The notes under the pieces were generated by a model that had not been told where the DNA came from, made no database searches, and worked only from the letters and a program-made list of their open reading frames with translations. Positions 62,146 to 64,000 of a DNA stretch of 64,000 bases are shown one piece after another. Both the position numbers and the translations under genes were made by a program. The stretch covers positions 523,576-587,575 of the forward strand of contig NZ_LIPD01000009.1 of the NCBI RefSeq assembly GCF_001905545.1, written 5' to 3'. Positions within the stretch are counted from its first letter, which is position 1, and every line of letters starts with the position of its first letter. The DNA is from Streptomyces sp. CB02056. Its GTDB lineage: Bacteria; Actinomycetota; Actinomycetes; Streptomycetales; Streptomycetaceae.

Positions 62146-63573
62146 CTAGTACTGCAGGGACTTGTACTGCAGGAACTCCTCCAGCCCGTGCCGGCCCAGC
62201 TCACGGCCGAGGCCGGAGCTCTTGTAGCCGCCGAAGGGCGCGAGCGGGTTGAAGCGGCCGCCGTTGAGGTCCACCTGGCCGGTGTCGAGGCGGCGGGCGA
62301 AGGCGGCGGCGGTGTCGGTGTCGCGGGCCCAGACGCCGCCGGCCAGACCGTACGGGGTGCCGTTGGCGAGTTCGGCGGCGTGGTCCTCGTCGCGGTAGCG
62401 GAGGATCGCCAGGACCGGGCCGAAGACCTCCTCCTGGGCCACCGTCATCTCCGGGGTCACGTCGGCGAGCACGGTCGGGCGGACGTAGTAGCCGGTGGCG
62501 GGTTCGGTGACCGGCTCGGAGCCGCCGACGACCAGCCGGGCGCCCTCGGCCAGCGCGCCGTCGATGTAGCCGCGCACCTGGGCCAGCTGCCTGGCGTTGA
62601 CCAGCGGGCCGATCCGGGTCTGCGGGTCGGTCGGGTCGCCCGGCCGGTACCGGGCGGCGACCTCCTCGGCCCGGGCGACCGCCTCCTCGTACTGGTCCTC
62701 GTGCACCAGCAGGCGGGTCAGCGCGTTGCAGGTCTGGCCCGAGTTGGCGAAGACGTTGGCGACGTTCGCCTTGACCGCCCGGGCCAGGTCGGCGCCGGGC
62801 AGCACCACGTTGGCCGACTTGCCGCCCAGCTCCAGGGAGACCCGCTTCAGCCCCCGGCCGGCCGTCTCGGCGACCTGCCGGCCGACGGCGGTGGAACCGG
62901 TGAACGAGACCAGGTCCACGTCCCGGTGCCCGACGAGCGCCGCGCCCGCCACCGCCCCGGTGCCGGTCACCAGGTTGAAGACGCCCGCCGGGAACCCGGC
63001 CGCGTGCACCAGCCGGGCGAACAGCCGGGCCACCAGCGGGGTGTCCTCGGCCGGCTTGAGGACCACCGGGCAGCCGGCCGCCAGGGCCGGGACGGTCTTG
63101 GCGACGATCTGGTGCAGCGGGTAGTTCCACGGCGTGATCGCCGCGACCACCCCGGCCGGCTCGGCGTGCACCACCGAGTTGCCGATCCGCTCCTCGAAGG
63201 GGTGCTCGGCGAGCAGGGTCAGGTAGGAGGTCGCCACGGCGAGCGGCAGCCCGGCGTGCACGGCGCCGGCGAAGCCGACCGGAGAGCCCAGCTCGGCGAC
63301 GACCGTCTCGGTGATCTCGTTCTGCGCGGCGGCGATCCCGTCCCGCAGCCGGGTCAGCAGCGCCAGCCGCTCCTCGGGGGTGGTCGTGCCCCAGGCGCGG
63401 GCCGCCCGGCGGGCCGCCGTCACCGCCGTGTCGACGTCGGTCGTGCCGCCGGCCGGCACGGTGGCCAGCACCTGTTCGGTCGCCGGGTTCAGTACGGTGA
63501 TCGACCCGGCGTCCCCGGAGGGCCGCCACTCGCCGTCGATGTACTGGTCGCTGTACTCCGCGTACTGCCGCAC
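62146..63573 (-). CDS. NAD(P)-dependent aldehyde dehydrogenase
   Basis: Aldehyde dehydrogenase of 475 residues. The coenzyme fold has 'ITPWNYPLHQIVAK' and 'FTGSTAVGRQVAETAG'; the general-base Glu is in 'LELGGKSANVV' (about 246) and the nucleophile Cys in 'FANSGQTCNALTRL' (about 280). 'EEVFGPVLAILRY' and 'PFGGYKSSGLGRE' complete the family set. It oxidises an aldehyde to an acid; substrate unknown. GTG 63573 follows GAGAGGA; the frame to 63651 reads through the operator. A dyad matching the TetR operator at 13049 lies just upstream. Confidence 0.93.
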   Translation of the reverse strand: MRQYAEYSDQYIDGEWRPSGDAGSITVLNPATEQVLATVPAGGTTDVDTAVTAARRAARAWGTTTPEERLALLTRLRDGIAAAQNEITETVVAELGSPVGFAGAVHAGLPLAVATSYLTLLAEHPFEERIGNSVVHAEPAGVVAAITPWNYPLHQIVAKTVPALAAGCPVVLKPAEDTPLVARLFARLVHAAGFPAGVFNLVTGTGAVAGAALVGHRDVDLVSFTGSTAVGRQVAETAGRGLKRVSLELGGKSANVVLPGADLARAVKANVANVFANSGQTCNALTRLLVHEDQYEEAVARAEEVAARYRPGDPTDPQTRIGPLVNARQLAQVRGYIDGALAEGARLVVGGSEPVTEPATGYYVRPTVLADVTPEMTVAQEEVFGPVLAILRYRDEDHAAELANGTPYGLAGGVWARDTDTAAAFARRLDTGQVDLNGGRFNPLAPFGGYKSSGLGRELGRHGLEEFLQYKSLQY

Positions 63574-63597
63574 CGATCGTCCTCTCGTCCGCCCTTC

Positions 63598-63613
63598 AAC
63601 TAGCAGCGCTAGC
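63598..63613. promoter_or_regulatory. putative TetR operator upstream of the aldehyde dehydrogenase
   Basis: AACTAGC-agc-GCTAGCC is a CTAGC/GCTAG dyad with a 3-base spacer, 25-40 bases before the start codon. It matches the reverse complement of the operator in the tetR/acyl-CoA dehydrogenase promoter (13049-13067) at 14 of 15 positions. Binding here would block the promoter or early transcription. Confidence 0.7.
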
Positions 63614-63680
63614 CGAAGGTCAGTCAATGCGGCCCGGGCGGCCGCGCGCAAGAGTCAATCCCGACCGGCGGACCTGACGG

Positions 63681-64000
63681 TTACTTCGGAGCGAACCGCG
63701 CGGTGTACTCGTCGAACGGCTCGATGCCCACCTCCGCGCGCCGCTCGTCCAGCCGCTCCGGCTCCTCGCACGGCCACGGCACCGGGCGGCCGTCCGCCAC
63801 CGCGCCGATCTGCGTCCCGTAGCGCTGCTCCCGGCCCTCGTTGACCGCCAGCCGGTCCTGGAGGAAGGCCAGGTCGCGGGCCCCCGCCTCACCCCGGGCG
63901 ACGGCCTCGCCCATCAGTGCCGCCGCCCGCCGCTGGACGTCGAGCTGCCGGTCCGCGTGCTGCGCCACCAGCCACGCCGCCCGGGCGGCCTCGGGGCCGA
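63681..64000 (-). CDS. C-terminal part of a DUF6624-like protein (runs off the window)
   Basis: A minus-strand frame enters from the right edge and ends at 63681, giving about 105 residues. 'WLVAQHADRQLDVQRRA', 'ARDLAFLQDRLAVNEGREQRYGTQI' (in part) and the tail 'VGIEPFDEYTARF' resemble a family of uncharacterised proteins (DUF6624). A GTG at 63968 is probably internal because the conserved frame continues upstream to position 64000. No function known. It lies 107 bases upstream of the aldehyde dehydrogenase start on the same strand. Confidence 0.7.
   Translation of the reverse strand, partial: GPEAARAAWLVAQHADRQLDVQRRAAALMGEAVARGEAGARDLAFLQDRLAVNEGREQRYGTQIGAVADGRPVPWPCEEPERLDERRAEVGIEPFDEYTARFAPK

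Overview
The window is about 73% G+C, with dense genes, strong third-position G/C bias, many GTG starts and TGA stops, and ATGA/GTGA stop-start overlaps. Gene content (ergothioneine egtABCD, an HTH-MurA fusion, an S-adenosyl methyltransferase beside a PAS-GGDEF-EAL protein, aerobic-type cobalamin genes, EF-hand protein) points to a chromosomal segment of a Streptomycetaceae actinomycete (Streptomyces or Kitasatospora type). No rRNA, tRNA, transposase, phage gene or CRISPR array was seen.

Layout. 1-4.6 kb: end of a TadE/TadG-like pilin locus joined to a membrane LysM-BTAD protein. 4.6-9.5 kb: two small cytoplasmic proteins, a large TPR-like protein and a secreted S53 peptidase. 9.7-13.8 kb: a fatty-acid-type block (SDR reductase, thiolase, acyl-CoA dehydrogenase) divergent from a TetR regulator. 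13.9-15.4 kb: sugar/H+ symporter. 15.5-20 kb: egtABCD. 20.2-25.4 kb: PLP aminotransferase, SRPBCC protein, S-adenosyl methyltransferase and an RmdA-like c-di-GMP protein. 25.7-33.8 kb: membrane Ser/Thr kinase, ribA, gdhA, AraC regulator and VOC protein. 33.8-35.4 kb: lnt. 35.5-51.8 kb: cobalamin genes in several blocks (cobN with a B12 riboswitch; cobG-cobH-cobIJ; cbiD; cobL-cobM-cobK), interleaved with a Tat phosphoesterase, an HTH-MurA fusion and a DinB protein. 51.9-54.3 kb: gamma-glutamylcyclotransferase-like protein, EamA exporter, EF-hand protein. 54.4-60.1 kb: a peptide ABC importer. 60.4-63.6 kb: glyA under a ZTP riboswitch, and an aldehyde dehydrogenase. A truncated gene closes the window.

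Two regulatory links stand out. A near-identical dyad lies in the tetR/acyl-CoA dehydrogenase promoter (13049-13067) and 25-40 bases upstream of the aldehyde dehydrogenase start (63598-63613), suggesting one TetR regulon spanning 50 kb. The cobalamin riboswitch appears to occlude the Shine-Dalgarno of an 86-codon leader ORF whose stop overlaps the cobN start (ATGA), so B12 would control cobN by translational coupling.

The most unusual signal is a family of six intergenic elements (7957-8076, 21424-21515, 29260-29365, 32772-32877, 43238-43329, 62011-62116). Each is built of 7-bp units (mostly TGACAGN, GAACAGN, TAACAGN, TGACGGN) that read inward from both sides to an 8-bp A/T-rich centre, usually TTTCGAAA. 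In five copies the heptad register begins exactly at the TGA stop codon of the gene before it. The elements form long perfect hairpins, put stop codons in all three frames, and are much more A/T-rich than their surroundings. In one copy the element supplies the start codon and N-terminus of an aminotransferase.
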